In this document: positions 1-6,979 of the stretch, one piece after another
Layout: each line of letters begins with the position of its first letter
Position numbering within the stretch: the first letter of the stretch is position 1
Assembly (NCBI GenBank): GCA_025450405.1
Contig: JANWHL010000058.1
Coordinates: forward strand, 1 to 14,828
Direction: 5' to 3'
Source: Ktedonobacterales bacterium
GTDB taxonomy: Bacteria > Chloroflexota > Ktedonobacteria > Ktedonobacterales > JADMIN01
DNA length: 14,828 bases
The notes under the pieces: model-generated
Databases searched by the model: none
What the model saw: only the letters and a program-made list of their open reading frames with translations
What the model was told of the DNA's origin: nothing
Made by a program: the position numbers and the translations under genes

Positions 1-239
1 CCGCCGAGGGGAGTACCCAAGCGTTGGTGGACCAACACCTCGCGGGCGGCGTCATGGATGTCCCGGGCACGATTCTCTTCTTCAGCGCCATTTGTGGGTT
101 GTTGGTACTCTGGCTGCGAGAGGATGAAAGGACACCGGTGGAGGAGCGCGTGGAACCGGACGGGCCACGTCTCTACGAGGGTCGTTGGCGCACGAACGCG
201 ACACCCGCGCCCGAGGCCACTCCAGCCCCGGTTCCCTGA
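1..239 (+). CDS. CtaG-like cytochrome c oxidase assembly protein, C-terminal end (partial)
   Basis: The reading frame is open to the left edge of the window and stops with TGA at 237-239, so only the last 78 or so residues are present. The visible part reads DQHLAGGVMDVPGTILFF, then a hydrophobic stretch and WLREDE. This matches what I know of the end of caa3-type CtaG proteins, where a D-Q-x-L-x-G-x-x-M-x-x-P motif opens the last transmembrane helix, followed by a short charged cytoplasmic tail. The tail here is Pro/Ala-rich and not diagnostic. CtaG helps build the copper centre of caa3 oxidase. The gene directly downstream is ctaB, then Sco and a thioredoxin, which fits an oxidase assembly operon. 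A TTG codon at 24 is open but is inside the protein and is not the start. The family call rests on one short motif plus context. Confidence 0.6.
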   Translation, partial: AEGSTQALVDQHLAGGVMDVPGTILFFSAICGLLVLWLREDERTPVEERVEPDGPRLYEGRWRTNATPAPEATPAPVP

Positions 240-405
240 CCGCGACGCTAGCCAAGTCCGGCCGACCCTGGCCGTGGTATGTGGGTGAGGGGTACACTGA
301 ATGTCTGAGCTGGGATCGTCCGCGACAGTCCCAACCCGCCCGCGCCGCGTGAGCGCGCGGGGTCGTCTCTGGTGGCCGACCTCACCCAACGGAAGGACTG
401 TCTCC

Positions 406-1302
406 ATGCTCAAGGTGAGTGCCGCCAGCCCGCCAACGCTGAAGGCGAGCGCCGCCGCGTATCTCGCGCTGATGAAGCCCCATGTGACGATCCTGCTGCT
501 GGGCACGACGCTGGCGGCGATGACGGTCGCCATGGGCGGCATGCCCGCGCTCGGGTTGGTGGTGGCCACGCTGGTGGGCGGGGCCATGGCCGCGGGCAGC
601 GCCAACGCCATCAATTGCTACTGGGATCGCGACATCGACCGCGTCATGGGTCGCACGCGCGGCCGCCCGCTCCCGGCGGGACGGATCTCGGACACACAGG
701 CGCTGATCTTCGGCATCATCCTGGGCGCCGCCTCGTTCGCGGTGCTCGCCATCTTCGTCAATCTCCTGGCCGCCGGACTGGCGCTCGCGGCGATCCTCTT
801 CTACGTCTTCGTCTACACGATGTGGCTCAAGCGCAGCACGCCCCAGAACATCGTCATCGGGGGTGCCGCGGGCGCGGTGCCCGTGCTGGTGGGCTGGGCG
901 GCGGTGACGCACTCGGTTGGGCTGGCCGCCGTCTGGATGTTCCTCATCATCTTCCTCTGGACGCCGCCGCACTTCTGGGCGCTCTCGCTGGTGCTGAAGA
1001 AGGACTACGAGCGCGCCGGTGTGCCCATGCTGCCCGTTGTCCGTGGCGAGGGTGAGACCCACAAGCAGATTCTGCTCTACACCGCGCTGCTCATCGCGTC
1101 GTCATTGGGCCTGGTCGTCACGCACACCCTGGGGTACATTTATCTCGGGGTGGCCCTGTTGCTCGGCGCGGGACTGCTTGCCTACGCCATCCACCTGGCG
1201 CGCACCCGGACGTTGAAGAACGCCCATGCCCTCTTCTGGTTCTCGAACTATTACCTCGCGCTGCTCTTCGCCGCCATGGTTGTCGATCGTGTGTGGCGCT
1301 GA
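406..1302 (+). CDS. ctaB: Protoheme IX farnesyltransferase (haem O synthase)
   Basis: CtaB is a polytopic membrane prenyltransferase that joins a farnesyl group to protohaem, giving haem O for haem-copper oxidases. From the start chosen here (298 residues, the usual length) the polyprenyl-diphosphate site is clear: N70-x3-D74-x3-D78 in NCYWDRDIDRVMGRT. Further family signatures are the N-terminal ALMKPHVTILLL segment, TPPHFWALSL, and YERAGVPMLPVVRG, the second conserved loop. About eight or nine hydrophobic helices are visible. The ATG at 406 has a good ribosome binding site (GGAAGGA, 391-397, 8 nt spacing). An in-frame ATG at 301 would add 35 residues that are Arg/Pro-rich and unlike the family; it also has a purine-rich GTGAGGGG upstream, so it cannot be excluded. 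Sco begins 21 nt downstream, consistent with one operon. Confidence 0.95.
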   Translation: MLKVSAASPPTLKASAAAYLALMKPHVTILLLGTTLAAMTVAMGGMPALGLVVATLVGGAMAAGSANAINCYWDRDIDRVMGRTRGRPLPAGRISDTQALIFGIILGAASFAVLAIFVNLLAAGLALAAILFYVFVYTMWLKRSTPQNIVIGGAAGAVPVLVGWAAVTHSVGLAAVWMFLIIFLWTPPHFWALSLVLKKDYERAGVPMLPVVRGEGETHKQILLYTALLIASSLGLVVTHTLGYIYLGVALLLGAGLLAYAIHLARTRTLKNAHALFWFSNYYLALLFAAMVVDRVWR

Positions 1303-1323
1303 GCCTACCGGGAGCGTCCCACC

Positions 1324-1953
1324 ATGTCCAGGATCGGCCCGTTCTCGCTGCGCACCATTTCGCGCCTAATGGTGATTGTGCTCGTCGTCGTCCTCGGCGT
1401 GGCGATCGGCCTCCACAACGTGCTCGCGGGCCGAGGCGCGCCACCCGCGCCCAAGCTGGTGGCCGGCACAACGCTGGACGGTCACGCCGCGCCGAGCTTC
1501 GCGCTGGTGGACCAGACCGGGACCACGGTCTCGCTGGCGCGCCTGCGCGGGCATCCCGTGGTGATCACCTTCCTGGACGCCACCTGTGTCACCGAGTGCC
1601 CGTTGACGGCGCAATATCTCGACTGGACGGCCCAATTCCTCGGCCCGCGGGCGCATGATGTGGTCTGGCTGGCGGTGAGCGTCAATCCCTCCAACACGCC
1701 TGCCCAGGCGGAGGCGTTCATCACCAAGAACCATGTCGCGGTTCCCCTTCACGTGCTGCTGGGGACCCCGGCGCAACTCTCAGCGGTGTGGCACGCGTAT
1801 TACATCGACGTCGTGCCCTCGACCACCGGGGATGTGGAGCACACCATCGCGACCTACCTGATCGATCCAGCGGGCCACGAGCGCGAGATTCTGGACCAGG
1901 CGTACGACGCCAAGCTGGCCGCCCAGGACTTGCGCGCGCTGGGCGCGGCGTAG
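1324..1953 (+). CDS. Sco1/SenC/PrrC-family copper chaperone
   Basis: A 209-residue single-pass membrane protein with a thioredoxin-like outer domain. Residues 12-31 form the N-terminal anchor. The domain begins with APSFALVDQTG and carries the Sco copper motif C88-VTE-C92 (C-x3-C) in DATCVTECPLTAQYL. The third ligand expected of the family, a histidine late in the domain, is H173 in DVEHTIATYLID. All three ligands are therefore present, so copper binding is likely retained. Sco proteins deliver copper to, or reduce, the CuA site of oxidase subunit II outside the membrane. GGGAG at 1310-1314 lies 9 nt before the ATG. The gene sits 21 nt after ctaB and about 110 nt before a thiol reductase that could keep the CxxxC pair reduced. 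Length and domain order are normal for the family. Confidence 0.93.
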   Translation: MSRIGPFSLRTISRLMVIVLVVVLGVAIGLHNVLAGRGAPPAPKLVAGTTLDGHAAPSFALVDQTGTTVSLARLRGHPVVITFLDATCVTECPLTAQYLDWTAQFLGPRAHDVVWLAVSVNPSNTPAQAEAFITKNHVAVPLHVLLGTPAQLSAVWHAYYIDVVPSTTGDVEHTIATYLIDPAGHEREILDQAYDAKLAAQDLRALGAA

Positions 1954-1967
1954 CGCTCCGCACCACG

Positions 1968-1991
1968 GCCGAGCCATGTTGCCGAGCCATG
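1968..1991 (+). repeat. Short direct repeat between Sco and thioredoxin genes
   Basis: GCCGAGCCATG occurs at 1968-1978 and again at 1981-1991, 13 nt apart, in the 110-nt gap between the two genes. There is no clear promoter hexamer pair or hairpin next to it. It may be a protein-binding site or chance in GC-rich DNA. Confidence 0.3.
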
Positions 1992-2063
1992 CTAATGTGC
2001 GTGCCCGCGGTGTGAACATTGCGGTTGGCGCTCCGCGTCCGGCGCCTGGCGGAGGGTGCGCGC

Positions 2064-2750
2064 ATGGAGCGGTTGAGTGACCTCGGCGTGCCGTCCGGCG
2101 GGGAAACACCAAATCCCGACGGCGAGCAAACGCCGGCACCTGGGACTCCTGGCGGTGGAACGCCGCCACCGGCGGCCGGGCGGTCGCGTGGTGGGCCGCG
2201 CTGGCGCATGGTCCAGGCGATGGTGGCGGGGGCGGTGCTGATCGCGCTCGTGGCGTTGCTGGTGGCGCGGCTGGCCGGCGCGCAGCGGACGGCCAGCACG
2301 GCGCGCACGGCGCGTCCGGGACCCCTCGTTGGGCACCTGGCCCCCGACTTCACCATTCCCCTCTGGAATGGCGCGGCCGGACAGACCATCCATCTCGGCG
2401 CGCTCCGGGGCCATCCGGTGGTGGTGAACTTCTGGGCAACGTGGTGCGCGCCTTGTCAGCTAGAGGCGCCCCTGCTTGTGGCAGCCGCGCGCGGCCAACG
2501 AGGCGTCGGTGTCGCCTTTGTCGGCGTGGCGTATGACTCTCCGCGCGCCGACGCGCTGGCCTTTCTCCAACACTTTCATATTACCTACCCGTGCGGGCCC
2601 GACGGCACGATGGCCACGGCCGCCCCCTACGGGTTGCCGGGCCTGCCCGCCACGGTGTTCATCGATGGGCACGGCGTGGTGACCGCCATGGTCACCGGGC
2701 AGCTCACCAGCGCGACGCTGAACCAGGGGCTTGAGTCGTTGCGCCATTGA
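2064..2750 (+). CDS. Membrane-anchored TlpA/ResA-type thioredoxin-like protein
   Basis: A 228-residue thiol-disulfide oxidoreductase of the TlpA/ResA/CcmG type. Residues 1-48 form a Pro/Gly-rich cytoplasmic tail, 49-71 a transmembrane anchor, and about 88-228 an extracytoplasmic thioredoxin fold. The active site is W127-C128-A-P-C131 in NFWATWCAPCQLEAP, and the cis-proline loop is GLPATVFID with P195. APDFTIPLWNG and LGALRGHPVVVNFWA are typical of the AhpC/TSA-Redoxin group. C177 (YPCGPDG) is an extra, non-active-site cysteine. It most likely reduces the Sco/CuA cysteines or apocytochrome thiols; the neighbours favour CuA maturation, but the target cannot be read from sequence. ATG 2064 is preceded by GGAGGG (2051-2056) at 7 nt. 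An upstream in-frame start at 2019 would add 15 basic residues without a comparable ribosome site. No clear terminator follows. Confidence 0.9.
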   Translation: MERLSDLGVPSGGETPNPDGEQTPAPGTPGGGTPPPAAGRSRGGPRWRMVQAMVAGAVLIALVALLVARLAGAQRTASTARTARPGPLVGHLAPDFTIPLWNGAAGQTIHLGALRGHPVVVNFWATWCAPCQLEAPLLVAAARGQRGVGVAFVGVAYDSPRADALAFLQHFHITYPCGPDGTMATAAPYGLPGLPATVFIDGHGVVTAMVTGQLTSATLNQGLESLRH

Positions 2751-2786
2751 AACATGGGAAGTGGGCCGACGGCTCTGGCAGACTGA

Positions 2787-2815
2787 TTGACGTGATTCGG
2801 TGGATCGAGTACACT
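2787..2815 (+). promoter_or_regulatory. Predicted sigma70-type promoter
   Basis: TTGACG (2787-2792) and TACACT (2810-2815) are separated by exactly 17 nt, the preferred spacing. It lies 37 nt after the thioredoxin stop codon, pointing toward the gene at 3168. The -35 matches consensus at 5 of 6 positions and the -10 at 4 of 6. The predicted start of transcription is near 2822. Confidence 0.6.
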
Positions 2816-2882
2816 GGATTCCCAGTCATGTCGCCGCTCCGCCGCACCGCTCCTGGGCACGGACGCCGGCCCGGCAAACTGG

Positions 2883-2913
2883 TTGACCACGCATTGAGCA
2901 CGGATTGACCACG
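2883..2913 (+). repeat. Three 11-nt helically phased direct repeats
   Basis: TTGACCACG (2883), TTGAGCACG (2894) and TTGACCACG (2905) recur at exactly 11-nt intervals, about one helical turn. This is the spacing used by OmpR/PhoB-type response regulators on direct repeats. The repeats lie about 60-90 nt downstream of the predicted transcription start, so an operator or RNA role is possible. Confidence 0.5.
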
Positions 2914-3001
2914 GGTTCGTGCGCGTTCCCAACCCGCGCTCCGCCCGCCAGGCCGAACGGCTCGCGCTGGGCGGCGCGTTCCGCGGTTTCGTACCATTTC
3001 C

Positions 3002-3068
3002 GCGGAGGCCACGCCGGTGGCCTTCGTAGCCGGAGGCTTCCAGCCGCGTCTTCAGCCGCCTGGAAACC
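3002..3068 (+). other. Two consecutive hairpins in the leader
   Basis: Hairpin 1: AGGCCAC (3006-3012), loop GCCG, GTGGCCT (3017-3023), extendable to 3002-3027 with G-T pairs. Hairpin 2: GGCTTCCAG (3035-3043) pairs with CTGGAAACC (3060-3068) except for one mismatch, with a 16-nt loop. They are followed by the AGGAGG at 3111 and the start of the coding region. This could be a leader RNA structure or a decayed palindromic repeat. Confidence 0.4.
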
Positions 3069-3167
3069 GCCACGATGCACCCCGATGTGGTATCAGGTAT
3101 TGGCGACGAGAGGAGGAGCGGGGCGTCCATCCTCACCTGCGGGGAGACGCGCTCGCGGTTTCCGCCT

Positions 3168-6100
3168 ATGAGCATGCGCCGGCGCTCCGCCCTACCCAAG
3201 GGCGCCTACCGTATCGATCCCGCCCGCCCAGTGGCGGAGGCGCCCACCGCCGGGCCCGCGCCCAGCGCGGCCAAACCGCGACGCTCGCGACGCCTGCGCT
3301 CGGCGCGGCGTCGGTTCACCCTGCGCAACCGGCTGATCGTCGCGTTGCTGGGTGTGGCATTGCTACCACTGGCGGCGACGGGCATCGGCGCGGTGAATCT
3401 GGCTCGCACCAGCCTGATCAGCCAGGGCGACGACGCCCTCACGGGTCGCGCCAATGCCACCGCGGACACGATCGACAGCTACCTGGGCGGACTGGCCAAC
3501 TCGCTCGCGGCCTCCAGCAGCCAGGTGGCCGACGTAGTGGCGCGTGACCCGTCGCTCGGGCCGACTACCCAAGCCGCCATCGGGTCGGCGCTGAGTTCGG
3601 ACAGCGCGGCGGGGGCCTTTGGCGCGTTCGGACGCACGGACTACGTCGGCGTGAACGGCCATGTGGCGGTCGCCGGCGGGCAGGCCGGCGACCTTGGTTT
3701 GAATCTCACCAAGGATCCCGCCGTCGCCGCCGCGTTGCTTACCGTGCCGAATTCCACGATCCCGATCCCAACGATCGCGGGCGTGACCTACGATCCCGCC
3801 GGACCCAGTGACCTGCGCGAGACCGTGGAGATCACCGTGCCCGTCGTCGTGGCGGACGCGGGGGGCACGCCGCGGACGGTGGGTGTGCTCTGGCAGCTAT
3901 TCTCGTTCCAGAAGATCATCGGTTGGGTCCAGGCGGACGCTGACGGCCACGGAGCCGGCGGCATGTTGGTGGAGGGCTCGTCTGGTCAGGCTCCGGGGCT
4001 GGTCCTGACGCAGAGCATTGACACGACGCATAACTATACATTCACCAGCCTCTCGACGCTCTCAGCGTCTACCGTGCGTGTCCTGGAATCGAGCGGACGC
4101 TACATTCCGGCCGCCAAAGGCCAGCAGCCCCAGCCAGCCGGCATACCTGGGTTGGACCTCGCCACATTCCAGGCGTCGGACCCGAACTTTTCCGCGGGCA
4201 CGTTTGGCGGAACGAGTGGCTCCGACATGCGCTACGCGCGTGTGGCGCTGAAGCAGGTGCCATGGGTCTACGTGCTGGGCGCGCCACAGGCGACCCTGGC
4301 GGCGCCGGCCGACCAGATGACCTATGCCGCGCTGATTTTGGGGGCGGTGGTGTTGCTGCTGGCCCTGGGCATGGGCCTGGTGGCGGCGCGTTGGGTGTCG
4401 CGGCGGCTGGGCGGCGCCGTGGAGCAATTGGGCGCGACGGCCAGCGCATTCCTGGGCATCTCGGACGAGCAGCGCAAAACGGCGGAGGAGCAGCGCCACC
4501 GCCTGACCACGGCGCGCGCCGCCCTGCGCGAGATGCACGGCACGGCCAGTGACGTGGCGGAGGCCATCGAACGCGGCATCAGCCTGGCGGAGGCCGGGCG
4601 CGGGGGCCAGGGCTCACCTTATGCGCTGGAAGACCCGGCACGGGCGCAGGCCGAGCATGCCTGGTGGCAGCAATGGACGATCGCGGTGCGCGACCGTCTG
4701 ACCCGACAGGTCGACATCGCGCGCCGGCTGGGGCACGATGCGCAGGTGACGGCGCAAGCCGCCGGCAGAATGCGCCAGCGCGACGCCGCCATCGCCGGAC
4801 AGGCCGAAGCTATCGAGGTCACGTTCTGGCGCGGGCAGGCGGCGCGTGTGGGTGTGGCGGGGGCGAATCGTCTGGGCGCGGCCGATGAACGCGCGGCCGC
4901 GGCGGCGCGACTGAACGAGGGCCGGCTCCGTCTGGCGCTCGTCGCGCTAGTTGTGGTGTTCGGTCTCATCCCGCCACTAGCTTTTGCCGGTACGACCACG
5001 ACGGTCGTGCGGTCGAGTCTGACGGCGCGCAGTGGTGACGGTTTGCGTGGGCAGGCCCAGAGCCATGCGCGGGCGCTCGCGGCGCTGCTAGACCTGCAGC
5101 TCCAGGTGGTGACCGCGCTACAACAGGACAATGGGCTCCCGGCGGACCTCGTGGGGCCGGCGCTCAAGGGTGCGGTCTCGGCCACGGGGCAGGCGCTGGG
5201 GACGGAGGAGCTGGAGCTGGCCTTGCCGTCGGGCGTGGTCGTTGCCGATTCCAGCGCGAAGGACGTGGGCGGCAATGATAGCGGCATCCCGGCGTTCGTC
5301 GGGGCGGCGCAGGGCCACCCCACAACCTCGCCTATCTATTATGATCCCGTATCCAACCACGGCTGGTATTACCTCGCGGTGCCCATCCGGTCCCAGGATC
5401 TCACCCACATCGTCAGCATCGCCATGGGCCGCTTCTCGCTCCAGCCCGTCTGGGCGCTGGTGGGGTCGGGATCATCCTCGACATCCTGCCAGGACAGCGA
5501 GCTCTCCACGCTCGTCGTGGAGGCCGCGGATGGCGTCGTGCTGGCGGATAGCTGCAATCAAGGGTGGGTCTTCACGAATGCCACGAAGGCCACGCAGACG
5601 CAGTTGACGACGATGTGGCGCCAGGGGCGCTATCCTTCTGGCAGCACGCCCATGATCGTGGGACTGCCAGAGGTTGCCGCCAACGCGCTGGCGGCGGGCT
5701 CCTCGTCGATGGCGGCCGTTGATCCTACCTGCGCGGCCTGCCGCCATTTCACCGGGAGCGGTGGCAATGGACGCCCCACCACCCAGTACTGGCTGGTGCC
5801 GCTCTCCACGGCGTCGTGGGACCTGGTGGAAGCGCAAGAGGTTCCGGCCACCGCCGCGGTTGCCGACCAGCTCACGCTGGTGGAGCTGCTGTTGGCGGCT
5901 GGGATCGTGGTGCTGACGACGATCCTGGGCCTGGTGCTGGGCCAGTCGGTCATTGTGCCTGTGCGCCGGCTGCGTGAGCGCTATCGCCAGGCGGCGCGGC
6001 GGCTGGTGGCCGTGGCGCGACGCCAGGACGAAGCGGCGCAACGCCAGGAGGCGGTGCTGCCGCCGATCGAGGCCACGGCGGAGCTCCTGCAGCTGGAGAC

Positions 6101-6494
6101 GGAGGAGGTCGCCCAGGCACTCTTCGAGCCCGGCGCCAGTGGGATTCCGCCGCTTCCAGCCCAGGCGAGCGCGGTGGGCGGCTTGGGCGGTTACGGGGCG
6201 TCCGGCGGCTACGGACCCGGCGGCTACGGACCAGGTGGCTACGGGGCGGGAGCCTACGGGCCAGGTGGGCCGGCGAGTGTGGTCCAGCCGGACCCGATGG
6301 TGCCGTCGCTGGACGCGCTGCGGCGCGCCCGCGTGCTGGCCAACGACTGGAGCCTGCGCCAACAGCGCATTCTGGCCGACCTGGCGACCGCCCTGAACGC
6401 GACGGACGAGCTGGGCCGGGCCAGCCTGGATGGTCAGCGCGAGGCCACGGAGTTGGCCAATGTAGCGGGCGATCTGCTGGCCGGATCGCGTTGA
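3168..6494 (+). CDS. Large tandem sensor protein: two TM-Cache-like-TM units, no output domain, Gly/Tyr repeat
   Basis: About 1108 residues. A basic N-terminus (RRSRRLRSARRR) precedes TM1 (about 55-78). An outer domain (79-383) follows; it opens with ARTSLISQGDDALTGRANATADTIDSYL, typical of the membrane-proximal helix of dCache sensors. TM2 is about 386-408, then comes a mostly helical, probably coiled-coil cytoplasmic segment (409-588). TM3 (589-609) is followed by a second outer domain (610-901) that begins similarly (VVRSSLTARSGDGLRGQAQSHARALAALLDL). TM4 (904-926) ends in VIVPVRRLRERY, HAMP-like, followed by a helical region. A Gly/Tyr-rich stretch lies at 1005-1036 and a helical tail ends the protein. 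No histidine kinase, GGDEF, phosphatase or MCP hairpin domain is seen. Cysteines occur only in the second outer domain (774, 796, 855, 858). The start is uncertain: an in-frame ATG at 3075 adds 31 residues without family look; 3168 and 3174 lack a close ribosome site. Ligand and partner are unknown. Confidence 0.75.
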   Translation: MSMRRRSALPKGAYRIDPARPVAEAPTAGPAPSAAKPRRSRRLRSARRRFTLRNRLIVALLGVALLPLAATGIGAVNLARTSLISQGDDALTGRANATADTIDSYLGGLANSLAASSSQVADVVARDPSLGPTTQAAIGSALSSDSAAGAFGAFGRTDYVGVNGHVAVAGGQAGDLGLNLTKDPAVAAALLTVPNSTIPIPTIAGVTYDPAGPSDLRETVEITVPVVVADAGGTPRTVGVLWQLFSFQKIIGWVQADADGHGAGGMLVEGSSGQAPGLVLTQSIDTTHNYTFTSLSTLSASTVRVLESSGRYIPAAKGQQPQPAGIPGLDLATFQASDPNFSAGTFGGTSGSDMRYARVALKQVPWVYVLGAPQATLAAPADQMTYAALILGAVVLLLALGMGLVAARWVSRRLGGAVEQLGATASAFLGISDEQRKTAEEQRHRLTTARAALREMHGTASDVAEAIERGISLAEAGRGGQGSPYALEDPARAQAEHAWWQQWTIAVRDRLTRQVDIARRLGHDAQVTAQAAGRMRQRDAAIAGQAEAIEVTFWRGQAARVGVAGANRLGAADERAAAAARLNEGRLRLALVALVVVFGLIPPLAFAGTTTTVVRSSLTARSGDGLRGQAQSHARALAALLDLQLQVVTALQQDNGLPADLVGPALKGAVSATGQALGTEELELALPSGVVVADSSAKDVGGNDSGIPAFVGAAQGHPTTSPIYYDPVSNHGWYYLAVPIRSQDLTHIVSIAMGRFSLQPVWALVGSGSSSTSCQDSELSTLVVEAADGVVLADSCNQGWVFTNATKATQTQLTTMWRQGRYPSGSTPMIVGLPEVAANALAAGSSSMAAVDPTCAACRHFTGSGGNGRPTTQYWLVPLSTASWDLVEAQEVPATAAVADQLTLVELLLAAGIVVLTTILGLVLGQSVIVPVRRLRERYRQAARRLVAVARRQDEAAQRQEAVLPPIEATAELLQLETEEVAQALFEPGASGIPPLPAQASAVGGLGGYGASGGYGPGGYGPGGYGAGAYGPGGPASVVQPDPMVPSLDALRRARVLANDWSLRQQRILADLATALNATDELGRASLDGQREATELANVAGDLLAGSR
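6186..6263 (+). repeat. In-frame tandem repeat encoding Gly/Tyr units
   Basis: 15-nt units begin at 6204, 6219 and 6234 (GGCGGCTACGGACCC and variants), with related units at 6186 and 6249. They encode GGYGP/GGYGA-type repeats within the C-terminal cytoplasmic part of the large receptor. The DNA repeats are close to identical, so the array could vary in copy number by slippage. Confidence 0.8.
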
Positions 6495-6499
6495 CCCTC

Positions 6500-6527
6500 G
6501 GCGCCGCGGCGTTCAGTCCGCGGTGCC
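6500..6527 (+). terminator. Hairpin right after the receptor stop codon
   Basis: GGCGCCGCGG (6500-6509) pairs with CCGCGGTGCC (6518-6527), 10 bp with one G-T pair, across the loop CGTTCAGT. It begins 5 nt after the stop codon. There is no T-run after it, so it may act as an mRNA 3' end or attenuator rather than a textbook intrinsic terminator. Confidence 0.45.
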
Positions 6528-6562
6528 AAAGCCGCGGGCTTAGCGCATGTGTCCGGCTCCTC

Positions 6563-6594
6563 TCCCGACCCGCGCCGATTGGCGCGGGTCGGGA
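6563..6594 (+). terminator. Perfect 14-bp hairpin downstream of the receptor gene
   Basis: TCCCGACCCGCGCC (6563-6576), loop GATT, and the exact complement GGCGCGGGTCGGGA (6581-6594). All 14 pairs are Watson-Crick. The following bases (CGCGTCTTGG) are not a clear T-tract. It separates the receptor gene from the small gene pair at 6734. Confidence 0.55.
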
Positions 6595-6733
6595 CGCGTC
6601 TTGGCTCTGCCGTGGTCCAGATCATGCGAGCGAGAGCACGTCAGGAACGCCCTGGCCGATCCCGCGATGGCGCGGGGCTCTGGCGGCGCGAAAAACAGGG
6701 CGTGTGTCTGGGCCAGTTCAGGAGGGTGAACCC

Positions 6734-6979
6734 GTGGCCATGCTTCGCATCATGTCCCGGCGCGGCGATGATCGCATTCAGTGGGACCGCGCGCGGGTGG
6801 AGGTCGGCGATCCCGAGGCGTTGGCGGCGGTCCGCGAGGCGGAGCGGATCTTCTCGGAGGAGCGCGCTCGTGGCGCCACGGCCTTCAAGGTAGAGACCGG
6901 CAAACCGGCCCAGCGCATTTCGGAGTTCGACCGGACGGCCGAGCAGATCCTGCTGGTGCCCCGCGTGGTCGGGGGGTGA
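6734..6979 (+). CDS. 81-residue protein of unknown function ending in Gly-Gly
   Basis: The start is GTG 6734, 7 nt after AGGAGGG (6720-6726); ATG 6740 is the alternative. The protein opens with a short basic/strand-like segment (MLRIMSRRGDDRIQWD), then a charged helix (DPEALAAVREAERIFSEERARG), a strand pair (ATAFKVETGKPAQRISEFD), and ends in AEQILLVPRVVGG. The end, strand followed by VPxVxGG, resembles the tails of ThiS/MoaD/ubiquitin-like proteins, whose C-terminal Gly-Gly is activated. I recall similar small proteins (FDPxAExI...VPxxxGG) in Chloroflexota and actinobacterial genomes, annotated only as hypothetical. The beta-grasp reading is my inference: the helix comes early and a full five-strand sheet is not evident. 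The stop overlaps the next gene's start (GTGA). No E1, E2 or JAB gene is in the window. Confidence 0.75.
   Translation: MAMLRIMSRRGDDRIQWDRARVEVGDPEALAAVREAERIFSEERARGATAFKVETGKPAQRISEFDRTAEQILLVPRVVGG

Larger units (their letters stand above)
2751..3167. other. 417-nt gap: promoter, phased repeats and structured leader
   Basis: No open frame here looks coding. The gap holds a sigma70-like promoter (2787-2815), three 11-nt repeats (2883-2913), two hairpins (3002-3068) and a strong Shine-Dalgarno-like AGGAGG at 3111-3116 with no usable start codon 5-12 nt after it. If the promoter is used, the big receptor gene has a leader of about 345 nt. Confidence 0.6.

Noticed and set aside
301..405. Extra 35-residue N-terminus for CtaB from ATG 301
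   Set aside because: A well-spaced ribosome site points to ATG 406, and the added segment is unlike CtaB family starts. It is not fully excluded because a purine-rich stretch also precedes 301.
5730..5747. Possible c-type haem site in the receptor
   Set aside because: The motif is CAACRH, with one residue too many before the histidine, so it is not a CxxCH haem site. It is kept only as a cysteine-pattern observation.
5472..6362. Minus-strand open frame opposite the receptor gene
   Set aside because: Composition is Arg/His/Gln-rich with no motif, and the plus strand has a coherent multi-domain membrane protein throughout.
6601..6629. TTGGCT near 6601 as a -35 for the -GG gene pair
   Set aside because: No acceptable -10 hexamer lies 16-18 nt downstream.
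6491..6733. Upstream extension of the -GG protein overlapping the receptor stop
   Set aside because: The extension runs through two hairpins, encodes unrelated sequence, and a strong AGGAGGG at 6720-6726 fits the start at 6734.
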